The notes below the pieces were generated by a model. The model made no database searches. It saw only the letters and a list, made by a program, of their open reading frames with translations, and had not been told where the DNA came from. From NCBI RefSeq assembly GCF_000217935.1, contig NZ_AFHI01000001.1:248001-312000 (forward strand): a DNA stretch of 64,000 bases, read 5' to 3'. The position numbers and the translations under genes are program-made. Each line of letters starts with the position of its first letter. Position 1 is the first letter of the stretch. The stretch is from Rheinheimera sp. A13L. Its GTDB lineage: Bacteria > Pseudomonadota > Gammaproteobacteria > Enterobacterales > Alteromonadaceae. Of this stretch, positions 1-7,948 are shown one piece after another.

Positions 1-813
1 TACCCAACCACGTATTGCTTGCTGCCAAGCGGAAGTGTTGCCACTTACAACACCTAGATCACTAAATACCAATAACAAGCTACCAAACAAATGACCTGGA
101 GCTTTCGCTCCTTCAGCCCCTATCGGTTGCCATTTTTCATTCGGCCCTTTTGGTAAGCGCCATACGTATAGTTGACCACCACAAAGTTGTAATAAATGCC
201 TAACTAAAAAACGTGCGTCTCCTTCTAACGCCTGAAAAGCAGCACTGCCGTCAATAAGTAAGTGAACATCACTGGCTATAGCCACTCGAGCCCTGCGTGG
301 TAGGTGCTGCAGTACACCGCCCTTTGCCAACCGCTGAGCTGCACGATACCAATCTATCTTACCCTGGGGCTCACGGGCAATTACAGTATCCAGCCATGTA
401 CGTACATCCGCTAAATCCGGCCACAAAGGTTGACACACCAATGCTTGTGAACCCTCAAGGGTAAAATAACGATCCCACTCTGCACACTCCATGGCGAGCC
501 ATTGCAAAGGAGAAGCTTCGCTTTGTGCTGAAGCTTCCTGAGCTTGTTCAGTAACCGCATAGGCTCTTGGCATCCGTAAAGGGGAACGCCGTAAATGCTC
601 AGTTTTAGCTGGCATTTTTTTATTAGTTTGTTCCTGAATTTGCTTTAACTCAGCAGAACAATCGGTGGGAACAAAATCAAAGCCTAGCAGTGCTGGAGCC
701 AGCTCTACCTTGGCCGCGCATGCTAACAATAGATCCGCACGTCCACGGGCTGCTGATTTATACAATCTAGCCATCGAAAGAAGTTGGTGCTTTAACGGCT
801 CTTTTGTGCTCAT
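1..813 (-). CDS. vWA-like protein, partner of the MoxR ATPase (3' end cut by window)
   Basis: An open frame of 271 codons runs off the left edge. It starts at an ATG whose A is the last base of the TGA stop of the MoxR-type gene (TGATG junction), so translation is probably coupled. The visible part begins MSTKEPLKHQLLSMARLYKS. Near residues 180-195 it has a VHLLIDGSAAF segment, which looks like the first strand and a degenerate MIDAS loop of a von Willebrand A domain. MoxR ATPases commonly act with vWA proteins. In conflict systems described by Aravind and colleagues, vWA and MoxR proteins form ternary modules with an effector protein. Assignment to that class is an inference from the three-gene layout, and the missing C-terminus could carry another domain. 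Confidence 0.6.
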   Translation of the reverse strand, partial: MSTKEPLKHQLLSMARLYKSAARGRADLLLACAAKVELAPALLGFDFVPTDCSAELKQIQEQTNKKMPAKTEHLRRSPLRMPRAYAVTEQAQEASAQSEASPLQWLAMECAEWDRYFTLEGSQALVCQPLWPDLADVRTWLDTVIAREPQGKIDWYRAAQRLAKGGVLQHLPRRARVAIASDVHLLIDGSAAFQALEGDARFLVRHLLQLCGGQLYVWRLPKGPNEKWQPIGAEGAKAPGHLFGSLLLVFSDLGVVSGNTSAWQQAIRGWV

Positions 814-1766
814 CAGCGCCTTATTTCTCGTTTCAACACATATTGGCCGAGTTGTTTTAGCAGTTCACATTGCTGCTCAGCATCTTTACTCAAGGCATCC
901 ACTGCGTACAACAAATCGAGGTACTCCGATACACCAGGTTTATAATCTATGTTACTCGCACTATATCGGTCAGCCAGTATTTGCTGGGCAGCAATCCTCA
1001 ACACTGGATCCGCCAACTGTTCTCTGGTGAAATGCACCCTAGCACGCTGCAGTAGCCACTCTTCAGGGTTGTCGATTGGAAAATCTAAGTGCAACACATA
1101 ACAGCGTCGTAAAAAAGGGGCGGGCAAATCTCGATCTCCATTCGACGTGATAATGATCAGTGGCTTAATAGCTGCAGGTTCAACAATCTCGCCTGTTGGC
1201 AAAGTTATACAGCTGCAGTCCAACACATCTAGCAAATTATTGGGGACATCGGAAGTGGCTTTATCAATCTCGTCGATTAATACCACGCAACCGGCCCCAC
1301 GTCGCCAGCCCTCGGGTTGTGGGGGTAAAACGGCATATTGTACTTGGTTATTCAAAATGTGTTCCATCGCATTTTGCCAATTTAATGCCCACCACATCAC
1401 ACCCGGTTGAAGGAAACGTTTAGGTTGAAGCAGCTGGGTAACAGCGTCTTGCGCGCATCTGCTGGCTCCTAAGACTTGCGCCTGAGCCAAGCGCTGTACG
1501 GCATCAAAATGATATAACAGCTCGTCAGCCTGCGTACCTGACTGTACGACAAACTTCAAACAGGGGACCTGCCAATGGGTAGCCAACGCCAAAGCCAATT
1601 GACTTTTCCCAACGCCAGCCTCACCAACAACAAGCAATGGGCGTGGCCGCACACATGCAAGTTGCAATGCAGTTTTTGCCTCTGGAGGCAATAGATACTG
1701 TCCCTGCAGTGGAGCAGGAAGAGGCAATATCTCAGGTAAAGTCGCAGGATTCATGGTGGTTTTCAT
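813..1766 (-). CDS. MoxR-family AAA+ ATPase
   Basis: This 317-residue AAA+ ATPase has a Walker A motif GEAGVGKS at residues 48-55, a Walker B VVLIDEIDKA near residue 160, and a sensor-1/arginine-finger region IIITSNGDRDLPAPFLRRC. That pattern is typical of the MoxR/RavA-type clade, which remodels or activates partners and usually works with a vWA protein. It overlaps the upstream hydrolase gene by 4 nt (ATGA) and the downstream vWA-like gene by 1 nt, so the three are one translationally coupled unit. It lies in Tn7 cargo, so a defence role is likely but inferred; the substrate is unknown. Confidence 0.85.
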   Translation of the reverse strand: MKTTMNPATLPEILPLPAPLQGQYLLPPEAKTALQLACVRPRPLLVVGEAGVGKSQLALALATHWQVPCLKFVVQSGTQADELLYHFDAVQRLAQAQVLGASRCAQDAVTQLLQPKRFLQPGVMWWALNWQNAMEHILNNQVQYAVLPPQPEGWRRGAGCVVLIDEIDKATSDVPNNLLDVLDCSCITLPTGEIVEPAAIKPLIIITSNGDRDLPAPFLRRCYVLHLDFPIDNPEEWLLQRARVHFTREQLADPVLRIAAQQILADRYSASNIDYKPGVSEYLDLLYAVDALSKDAEQQCELLKQLGQYVLKREIRR

Positions 1767-3622
1767 AACGATACTCTATTATTTATCGTAGTGGATAAAA
1801 AAACAGCTCTTTTATACCGATAAGCCAAAATCGCTTGCTGAAGCTTAACTTGTTCTTTTCCTTCTGGAGTCGTAGAGGCGGTCACAACGGTTAGAGCAGG
1901 TAGGAGCACGGAAGCTCTCAAATCAATTCTTTGTTCATCAACCAAAATACTTTCTCTTGAATCGATAACTATTCCCTTTTGCTCTGCCCGTATGTCTGTT
2001 ACATGTTGCTCAAGTAGAATCAATTCTCGGTCAGATAACTCTGAAGAAAATGATACAGCCATATTTTGAGCATATTCAGTAAGACTTTGTGGCTGACCAA
2101 GACTTACCCCCAGAGCCCAGCACTCAACCGCATGCTTAACCTTGACGTTTGGATCTAGAGCATAAATTTCACTAATTGCGACGGTTTGGATAGGCTTACT
2201 GCTATCTATCGAGTACAGCGGCCATTGTTTGTGGTGAGCATGTGCTGTTGCCAGCAACATTTCATTGATCTGACTTTCAGGACTGGCATAACCTGGATAC
2301 ACAAGCTCGTCAGCGTCGGATGTGCGTTCAGGTTCGAATGGTGAGGGCGCACCACATACCAAAGCTAGCCACCCCACAACTTCGTCACAGAAAGATACAA
2401 GCCACTCTCCAGCTTCTGCAAAGTTAAGATTCGCATTAAGAAATGCCGCAATACACGAAATACCATTCAAACAAGATTCGCCTGAGCCATCACCCATTAT
2501 GAATCGAATCAACTGGTGTATATATTGTTCATCCGAAATCGTCGGATCTAAACCGACTACGTTGTATGCTCTCCAAGCGCCTAAAAGTCGGTGTTTCGGA
2601 TGTCTAGCAAAGCACCAATTTAAGTGGCGAGCCAAGTGCCAAGCATGTCTTCCTCCAGCAACACCATTGGTTAAGTATTTGAATGGATCATATAAATCAG
2701 GAATTCGCGCCAGCAACTCTCTGAGTAACATAAACAGCTCACAATTTTCGTTTGGTGGTTTAGATAACTCAGAATGATTTAGCGGCAATGTTAAGGGTGT
2801 GACGGTTTCAGCGTTAGACTCTACTCTTAGTTCTGGGTCAGCACTTTGTTTGTCAACTATTAGCATGGGAGGCATAAGCATAGGAGCCCCTTCACATACC
2901 ACCGACACGAACAAAGGCTTGTTTTGTTGCCAGCGTTCACCGAAGTACTGTGAGAAATTACTATCCAGGCTCCAAAGTCTGTCGTTACGATTCTCCAGAT
3001 CTTCGATAAGTTTCGTTAAACAGACAAATTGACTAGAAAAATTTGGCAACGCTTTGATCGGCACGCCGCCACTTAATGCTTGTAAGTAACCTTTAATGGC
3101 TATTTCACCTGATGAAACAACCGATTTCATTGCTTTCAAAAAGCCTTGACCAAGGTCTGCCTTATTAGATCCTCGATGTGGGGTACCCAAAAAAAGAACA
3201 CCTTGAAGCAAGGCATCGTCAAACGGTCTATCTGCTTTAGAAGTTTTTTTATTTTTCAGCAGAATGTATTTAGCAATTAAACCACCAAGGCTATGGCACA
3301 CCCAGATGCAAGGCTTACTATTCTGCATAAGGCCCATTGCCTTGATATGCATACGCACACGATTAGCGATATCTTCGGTGCTGCCAATAGCACCAACCTG
3401 TCCTTTGGTCCAGCCAAAAATGGCACTGGGGTACTGTAGCGCCCATACTTGCACATTTGGCATGGATTCGTGAATAGCCTTGGGCCAATAAAGACCAGTA
3501 TCCTTATTGGTCCAGGTATCTCGATGGTGTCCGCCCAAGCCATGAAAAAACACCACATCTACCGCTGCATCATCGGATCCTGCCACATGGTGCAATTGGA
3601 CCTCCGCATCATTCACCACCAT
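1763..3622 (-). CDS. Alpha/beta hydrolase with C-terminal extension; candidate effector of the MoxR/vWA module
   Basis: This is a 619-residue protein. Residues 20-230 form an alpha/beta hydrolase of the lipase/PGAP1-like sort. VVFFHGLGGHHRDTW gives the oxyanion HG turn, and WVCHSLGGLIAKYIL carries the nucleophile Ser111 in a C-H-S-L-G-G elbow. The remaining roughly 390 residues are rich in Trp, Cys and Leu and match no family I recognise. They could be a sensor or the effector-associated region of a vWA-MoxR-associated protein. No signal peptide is seen, so it should act in the cytoplasm. The ATG at 3622 has AAAAGG six bases upstream. It is first in a coupled operon with the MoxR and vWA-like genes. 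Lipid or ester cleavage on infection is a guess. Confidence 0.7.
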   Translation of the reverse strand: MVVNDAEVQLHHVAGSDDAAVDVVFFHGLGGHHRDTWTNKDTGLYWPKAIHESMPNVQVWALQYPSAIFGWTKGQVGAIGSTEDIANRVRMHIKAMGLMQNSKPCIWVCHSLGGLIAKYILLKNKKTSKADRPFDDALLQGVLFLGTPHRGSNKADLGQGFLKAMKSVVSSGEIAIKGYLQALSGGVPIKALPNFSSQFVCLTKLIEDLENRNDRLWSLDSNFSQYFGERWQQNKPLFVSVVCEGAPMLMPPMLIVDKQSADPELRVESNAETVTPLTLPLNHSELSKPPNENCELFMLLRELLARIPDLYDPFKYLTNGVAGGRHAWHLARHLNWCFARHPKHRLLGAWRAYNVVGLDPTISDEQYIHQLIRFIMGDGSGESCLNGISCIAAFLNANLNFAEAGEWLVSFCDEVVGWLALVCGAPSPFEPERTSDADELVYPGYASPESQINEMLLATAHAHHKQWPLYSIDSSKPIQTVAISEIYALDPNVKVKHAVECWALGVSLGQPQSLTEYAQNMAVSFSSELSDRELILLEQHVTDIRAEQKGIVIDSRESILVDEQRIDLRASVLLPALTVVTASTTPEGKEQVKLQQAILAYRYKRAVFLSTTINNRVSL

Positions 3623-3719
3623 TTCAATCCTTTTGCATGAATCAGAAAACCAAACTATCTAGACTTGTATTGCAAACAAATACTTCTCTTTCGAAACAGT
3701 ACGAATAGAGAATTGATCA

Positions 3720-3848
3720 TCAGCTATTTTTAGGTGGCGGAGCAGGAGGTGGTGCTGGCCTAACATTATTTGGTGGCGGAGGGTTATTGTTATTTCCTAC
3801 TAACGGTCTATTAGCTGGTGGTGGAGGGTTAGAAGATCTCTTTGTCAT
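3720..3848 (-). CDS. Small proline-rich protein (42 aa)
   Basis: A 42-codon frame starts 2 nt after the stop of the DUF6338-type gene and has a good ribosome binding site (GGGAG, about 6 nt from the ATG). The protein begins MTKRSSNPPPPANRPLVGNN and continues with two further proline runs and an Asn run. About 40% of residues are proline, and there is no Cys and no hydrophobic segment. It is probably intrinsically disordered and could bind an SH3-, WW- or EVH1-like fold or act as a tether. The tight spacing behind three other genes suggests it belongs to the ATPase/protease module. Its function is unknown and short genes like this are easily missed. Confidence 0.55.
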   Translation of the reverse strand: MTKRSSNPPPPANRPLVGNNNNPPPPNNVRPAPPPAPPPKNS

Positions 3849-3850
3849 AT

Positions 3851-4447
3851 TTACTCCCAAGTATTTTCCATAAACTCTATGTATTCCACGTCACCAGCAG
3901 ATAAAACAATAGAAGCCACCCCTGTTAAAGGAATTTCGCCCTCAGCAGTTAGCCAAGACGGTTGCTCTATTGAAAAGTGCCCAGACATAGCATCCGCAGG
4001 CCACTCCCTTGGCCATCCATAAATTCTGCGGCCATTCTTTAGATTTAGGACAACATATGTAACTCGTTTTGAAAATTCGCCATGCCATTCAGAAGGAAAC
4101 GAGGTTTTCTTCGTCATAGAAAATTTTCTTAGAACACTGTGCAACTTATCATTATTTGCGTAGAAGCAAAAAATTAGCCCAAGAATGATTGCGATTGATG
4201 CCCTCAAGGTGGAATCTAATTCCGTTTTCCACGGCCCGAGGCTGTAGTAAAAACCAATTCCGATCGATAAAAGCTTCACCACTTCAAATATGGACTGAAC
4301 AATGAAAGTAAAGACCAATGCCTGAACAACACGCTCAAATTGCTCTGGCTTTTTGTAAGATGTAAATGCGTAAAATATCCACGCAGTAATAAACCCTGGC
4401 AGCAAGAATTGTAATAGTGATACCAATTCTGTAGAGACTGATTCCAT
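3851..4447 (-). CDS. DUF6338-like membrane protein
   Basis: The 198-residue protein has hydrophobic segments at about residues 9-27 (LLQFLLPGFITAWIFYAFTS), 40-62 and 83-98, then a soluble C-terminal domain with beta-strand character (YVVLNLKNGRRIYGWPREWP). This layout and the N-terminal LLPGF motif match the DUF6338 family as I remember it, a family of unknown function. I chose the ATG at 4447 because AGGCGG lies 10 nt upstream. An in-frame TTG at 4456 would add three residues but has poorer spacing. It follows the subtilase gene by 17 nt and precedes the proline-rich gene by 2 nt. It may anchor the module at the inner membrane (inference). Confidence 0.7.
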   Translation of the reverse strand: MESVSTELVSLLQFLLPGFITAWIFYAFTSYKKPEQFERVVQALVFTFIVQSIFEVVKLLSIGIGFYYSLGPWKTELDSTLRASIAIILGLIFCFYANNDKLHSVLRKFSMTKKTSFPSEWHGEFSKRVTYVVLNLKNGRRIYGWPREWPADAMSGHFSIEQPSWLTAEGEIPLTGVASIVLSAGDVEYIEFMENTWE

Positions 4448-4464
4448 GTCTAGCAAGCCGCCTA

Positions 4465-6672
4465 TTAGGTTTCAATTTGAATGGACGTGGAAATTCTTGG
4501 TTCAATTTCCGTCAAAATATCAGTATAAGAATTCAAAATGTCTGAAAATATTGTTTCATGTTTAGGAGTATCTAATGTGACCAAAAAAGCATATTTTATT
4601 TTTGGCGCTTTGGTACCGCTAATTTGGTCACCACCATCTCTTGCAACATAGTGAATTTCAAATGATGGTTCGACTAAAGACGTACCTCTTTTCGTTTTCT
4701 CTGCATGAAGGACCGACTCCCACTTGGCAGCGTCTCTTCTAAGCTCAGCCTCCGTAGCGATTTTTACTTGCTGGAAGAAAGACTCTTTTTTCTTTGTTTT
4801 GTTAGGGAGCCATGAAATTTCAACACCTGCTTTCGTATACATAGAGGTATCTTGTGGATCAACAGGTGAGGCAATACAGCATGTGGCACTTATTCTAACG
4901 TTACCTAATATCCCGGTTTTTGGTATAGGAAGGGGCACTCTTAAATACTTACCTGGAGACAACTCTCCCTGATATAGGATCTTCGCAACACCATCTGGTG
5001 ACTGGATAATTGCAGGTAAATTATCGGGAATTTTTCCCCATCCAACGTCAACCTGAGATAAACCCTTTTGTCTCGCCGAATTTATTAAAAGCGCTTTAAT
5101 CGCTAGCGGAGTAATCTCATGACCCAGAATAGCCTTTATACCAACAGCCTTCCTAAGCAGATACGGTGACGCATAACTTGTACCCATCTGAGGTGTAATA
5201 GTAGGAGCTTTAGTTTCACCAAGAACATGAAAATATTGATTATGTTCTCCCCCAAATGCCAGTAAATCTGGTTTCACAAGGCCTGGAGCTCTTCCCGGAC
5301 CGACAGCACTGTAAGAAGATCTATTCCAAGCCTCACATGTTGAACTCGCAGAACCAACAGCAATAGCATTAACGCAATCCGATGGAACCTGTATTCGATT
5401 TAGACCGACTAATGGGTCATTCTGACCATTGTTACCTGCAGCAATCGTTAAAAACGTTTCTCCATCTGATAAATATTGATCAATTAAAGATGTCCATGGA
5501 TGAATTTCATCGTCATCAACTGAAAGCTCTGGTCCCAAGCTTATATTTATGAACTCATACTGACGCGAAAGTAACACGTCTTCAATATGAGTAAGAGTTC
5601 GATAAAGTTCCAACGGGTCCTCAGTCGAGATCTTACTATCTAGTACTCGAATATGGTCAACGTAAGAAAAAGGTCTAGGTGCAACCTCACCACTTTTAAG
5701 TGGGCCGAATAGAAAAGCTGAGGTCACGCCTGTTCCATGACTAGGACCGTCGGTACAGTCGGAAGCTAAAGGATCAGAAATTTTGTAACTCTTTAGCCAA
5801 GGTGTAAAAACTGATTGTTCAGCTATGCCACCATCAAGAATTGCTACCTTTAAGTCGGGGGCCAAAGGAGGTTCAGTCGGTAACTTAGCGGATATATGGG
5901 CTGACGACTGTCGTATCAGAGGCTTAATAGATCGCAGACTAGGAAGCGGACGAACCACTCTCACAAAACTGAAGTCCGCAAGCATCTTCACTTTGACTTC
6001 TGGACCTTCAACAGGAATGAACCATAAATTAGATACTTCAATTGACAATTCTGGTCGAACCGTTATCTCCAGTTCCGATGCATATTTTAAAAATGCTGTC
6101 TTAATGAAGTCTGTACTCATCTCTGGGATAAGGTGCAGACCAACTTCATAGTAGGTACAACTTTGACGTTCTGTTATTTTGATTTTGCTGGATGAGTCAA
6201 CTGTGTCTATCTGCCATACTTTTTTTAAATCATTAAATTGCACGTCATCTTGAAGGTGTGATTCGAAGTGCTTTAAAAACTCTTGTAGCCCATCTTTTTT
6301 ACCTGCTAAATACAAAACAGTGGTAGGACACTCCTCTGGTGTTCCCTTGCGAGTCCACTTATCAGGCATGACGTAATCAGACTTGCTCCCTATAGATCTG
6401 AACCCTAAAGTAGAAATCAACTTGCGTGGAAAATGTCCTTTGGCTATGTAAGAAGGATGTAAAGTTAGTTTAGTTACGGCATACCCACGAGGGCATAATT
6501 GTTCCGATAACTTATCAAGTCGATTTAGGACACTATCAAACTGAGGTTTTAGCCGCTGTTTAAGCTCATATGCTGTATACAACTCTACTGACTGAGGATT
6601 CATTTTAGGAGGAGGAACTGTGTACGCTAATTCTTGAGCGTTACCTATTAAGTAATTTGTCTTCCTTGTCAT
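4465..6672 (-). CDS. Subtilisin-like (S8) serine protease paired with an AAA ATPase
   Basis: This 735-residue cytoplasmic-looking protein has a complete S8 catalytic set: Asp280 in VAILDGGI, His312 in GPSHGTGVTSA, the oxyanion Asn414 in IAAGNNGQND, and Ser499 in MGTSYASPYLL. The first 250 residues have no recognised domain and no signal peptide, and the last 170 residues form a separate beta-rich tail. The ATG at 6672 is preferred (GAGG six bases upstream) over a GTG three bases earlier. It follows the AAA ATPase gene by 18 nt. S8 protease plus AAA ATPase pairs recur in defence islands, where the ATPase may gate or deliver substrate to the protease. This role is inferred and the target is unknown. 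Confidence 0.85.
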   Translation of the reverse strand: MTRKTNYLIGNAQELAYTVPPPKMNPQSVELYTAYELKQRLKPQFDSVLNRLDKLSEQLCPRGYAVTKLTLHPSYIAKGHFPRKLISTLGFRSIGSKSDYVMPDKWTRKGTPEECPTTVLYLAGKKDGLQEFLKHFESHLQDDVQFNDLKKVWQIDTVDSSSKIKITERQSCTYYEVGLHLIPEMSTDFIKTAFLKYASELEITVRPELSIEVSNLWFIPVEGPEVKVKMLADFSFVRVVRPLPSLRSIKPLIRQSSAHISAKLPTEPPLAPDLKVAILDGGIAEQSVFTPWLKSYKISDPLASDCTDGPSHGTGVTSAFLFGPLKSGEVAPRPFSYVDHIRVLDSKISTEDPLELYRTLTHIEDVLLSRQYEFINISLGPELSVDDDEIHPWTSLIDQYLSDGETFLTIAAGNNGQNDPLVGLNRIQVPSDCVNAIAVGSASSTCEAWNRSSYSAVGPGRAPGLVKPDLLAFGGEHNQYFHVLGETKAPTITPQMGTSYASPYLLRKAVGIKAILGHEITPLAIKALLINSARQKGLSQVDVGWGKIPDNLPAIIQSPDGVAKILYQGELSPGKYLRVPLPIPKTGILGNVRISATCCIASPVDPQDTSMYTKAGVEISWLPNKTKKKESFFQQVKIATEAELRRDAAKWESVLHAEKTKRGTSLVEPSFEIHYVARDGGDQISGTKAPKIKYAFLVTLDTPKHETIFSDILNSYTDILTEIEPRISTSIQIET

Positions 6673-6690
6673 CACACACCTCTATTTTTC

Positions 6691-7785
6691 TTAAATGGAC
6701 TTTCTTATAGTGTCTCTACTCACACTGAACATCTTAGCGGCTCTAAGTATGGGCATATCGAATTTTCGTACCCAATCGACAGCCATATTAATCCTCTCAG
6801 CTCTACTTAACAATCCCAGATCAGGCACAAGCTTTTCTAACATTGTCGATTCAAAGCGATTTGGATTAATCAGCCTTAGCTTTCGCAAGCTGCTTACTAA
6901 CCTCTTCACATCGCTAAAAGAGCTTCCTTTTAACCGGCTAAGGATCTCTTCCATCCAAGGAGCAAAATCTGCAGCGTCGTCGCCAAGAAACTCATTAACA
7001 GCCTGTTTCAGTTGTGTTTCCGTTGGTTGTGAGAACTGTATTTCGAGATCAAATCTTCTCCAAATAGCAGGGTCCACCAAATCAGGGTGATTTGTGGCTG
7101 CGATTAATAATCCGCACGCAGGCCAATTCTCAATTTCCTGCAGCATTACAGTGACAAGTCTTTTCAACTCCCCCACATCTGATTCATCATTTCGTCTCTT
7201 GGCAATAGCGTCAATTTCGTCTAGAAACAGCACGCACGGATGCGATTTGGCAAAATCGATTACAGCCCTCAAATTATTACCTGTTTTGCCAAGCAAACTA
7301 CTCATAACTGAAGTTAAATCAAGAATATAGAAAGGAAGGTCTAATTCGTTTGCAAGCCATCTGGCTGATATAGTTTTTCCAACGCCAGGAGGACCTTTAA
7401 AAATAATCGAACTAGTTGGTTTAAGGCCTTTTTTCTGCAGAATTTCTACACGCCTATGTTCAGCAGTTACTTGCATAAAACTTTGCTCTATAGACGTACT
7501 GAGCAGAGGGCGTTCAATAGGCGTAGAGAATTCATATTTTAGCAAACCATTAATTTGCGGATCAGAGATTGAGGTTACTTGAAATGTATCAGTATTAATA
7601 TTCTGTTTTCGTAGCACAGAACTACTTCTCGTTGGCGCAGACTTCAGCAAATCCTCTAGCTGAGATGCTGTTTTAGGATCAGTTTTGCGATATTTGCGTA
7701 CTAACTGAGCAGCAAAAAGTCTGACATCAGACTCTTCGCCACTAAGCGCTAGTCGTGTCATGTTTATCAAATCTTCTGGCTTCAT
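6691..7785 (-). CDS. AAA ATPase with C-terminal helix-turn-helix, partner of S8 protease
   Basis: This is a 364-residue classical AAA ATPase. Walker A is GPPGVGKT at residues 131-138, Walker B is VLFLDEIDAI at 185-193, and the sensor/arginine-finger stretch is AATNHPDLVDPAIWRRFD. The N-terminal 110 residues are a separate helical region. The last 35 residues look unlike an AAA lid and end AAKMFSVSRDTIRKSI, which resembles a helix-turn-helix. It is the first gene of the ATPase-protease-DUF6338-proline-rich unit. No clear Shine-Dalgarno precedes the ATG, and TA-rich promoter-like sequence lies within 25 nt, so the 5' leader may be very short. DNA-linked sensing or autoregulation is a speculation from the HTH. 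Confidence 0.85.
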   Translation of the reverse strand: MKPEDLINMTRLALSGEESDVRLFAAQLVRKYRKTDPKTASQLEDLLKSAPTRSSSVLRKQNINTDTFQVTSISDPQINGLLKYEFSTPIERPLLSTSIEQSFMQVTAEHRRVEILQKKGLKPTSSIIFKGPPGVGKTISARWLANELDLPFYILDLTSVMSSLLGKTGNNLRAVIDFAKSHPCVLFLDEIDAIAKRRNDESDVGELKRLVTVMLQEIENWPACGLLIAATNHPDLVDPAIWRRFDLEIQFSQPTETQLKQAVNEFLGDDAADFAPWMEEILSRLKGSSFSDVKRLVSSLRKLRLINPNRFESTMLEKLVPDLGLLSRAERINMAVDWVRKFDMPILRAAKMFSVSRDTIRKSI

Positions 7786-7948
7786 ATAAAGTGTCTATTT
7801 TAATATAGTTTATTAACTTTAGTCACTTTACCACATTTCATCCATATAAAATAAGGACTTTAACGCAATTGTGAGATGACTAATTTATTAAAAAATAGAA
7901 AAAAAGCCACTAACATGTGCATCTACTGTTAAATACGCCAACACTAAT
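7786..7948 (-). promoter_or_regulatory. Promoter/operator region of the ATPase-protease operon
   Basis: This AT-rich gap separates tnsE from the ATPase gene. It has an inverted repeat with 10-bp arms and one mismatch (AAAGTGTCTA at 7788-7797, TAGTCACTTT at 7820-7829). A motif TAAAGT is repeated in the same direction at about 7817-7822, 7826-7831 and 7859-7864 on the minus strand. A TATATTAAAAT stretch lies 14-25 nt before the ATG and is the best -10 candidate; no convincing -35 is visible. The repeats look like a regulator site, and the HTH at the end of the ATPase is one candidate ligand. Confidence 0.35.

Noticed and set aside
665-1030. A 121-codon plus-strand frame at the left edge
   Set aside because: It is antisense to the vWA-like and MoxR genes, both of which have coherent motifs and overlapping start-stop junctions.
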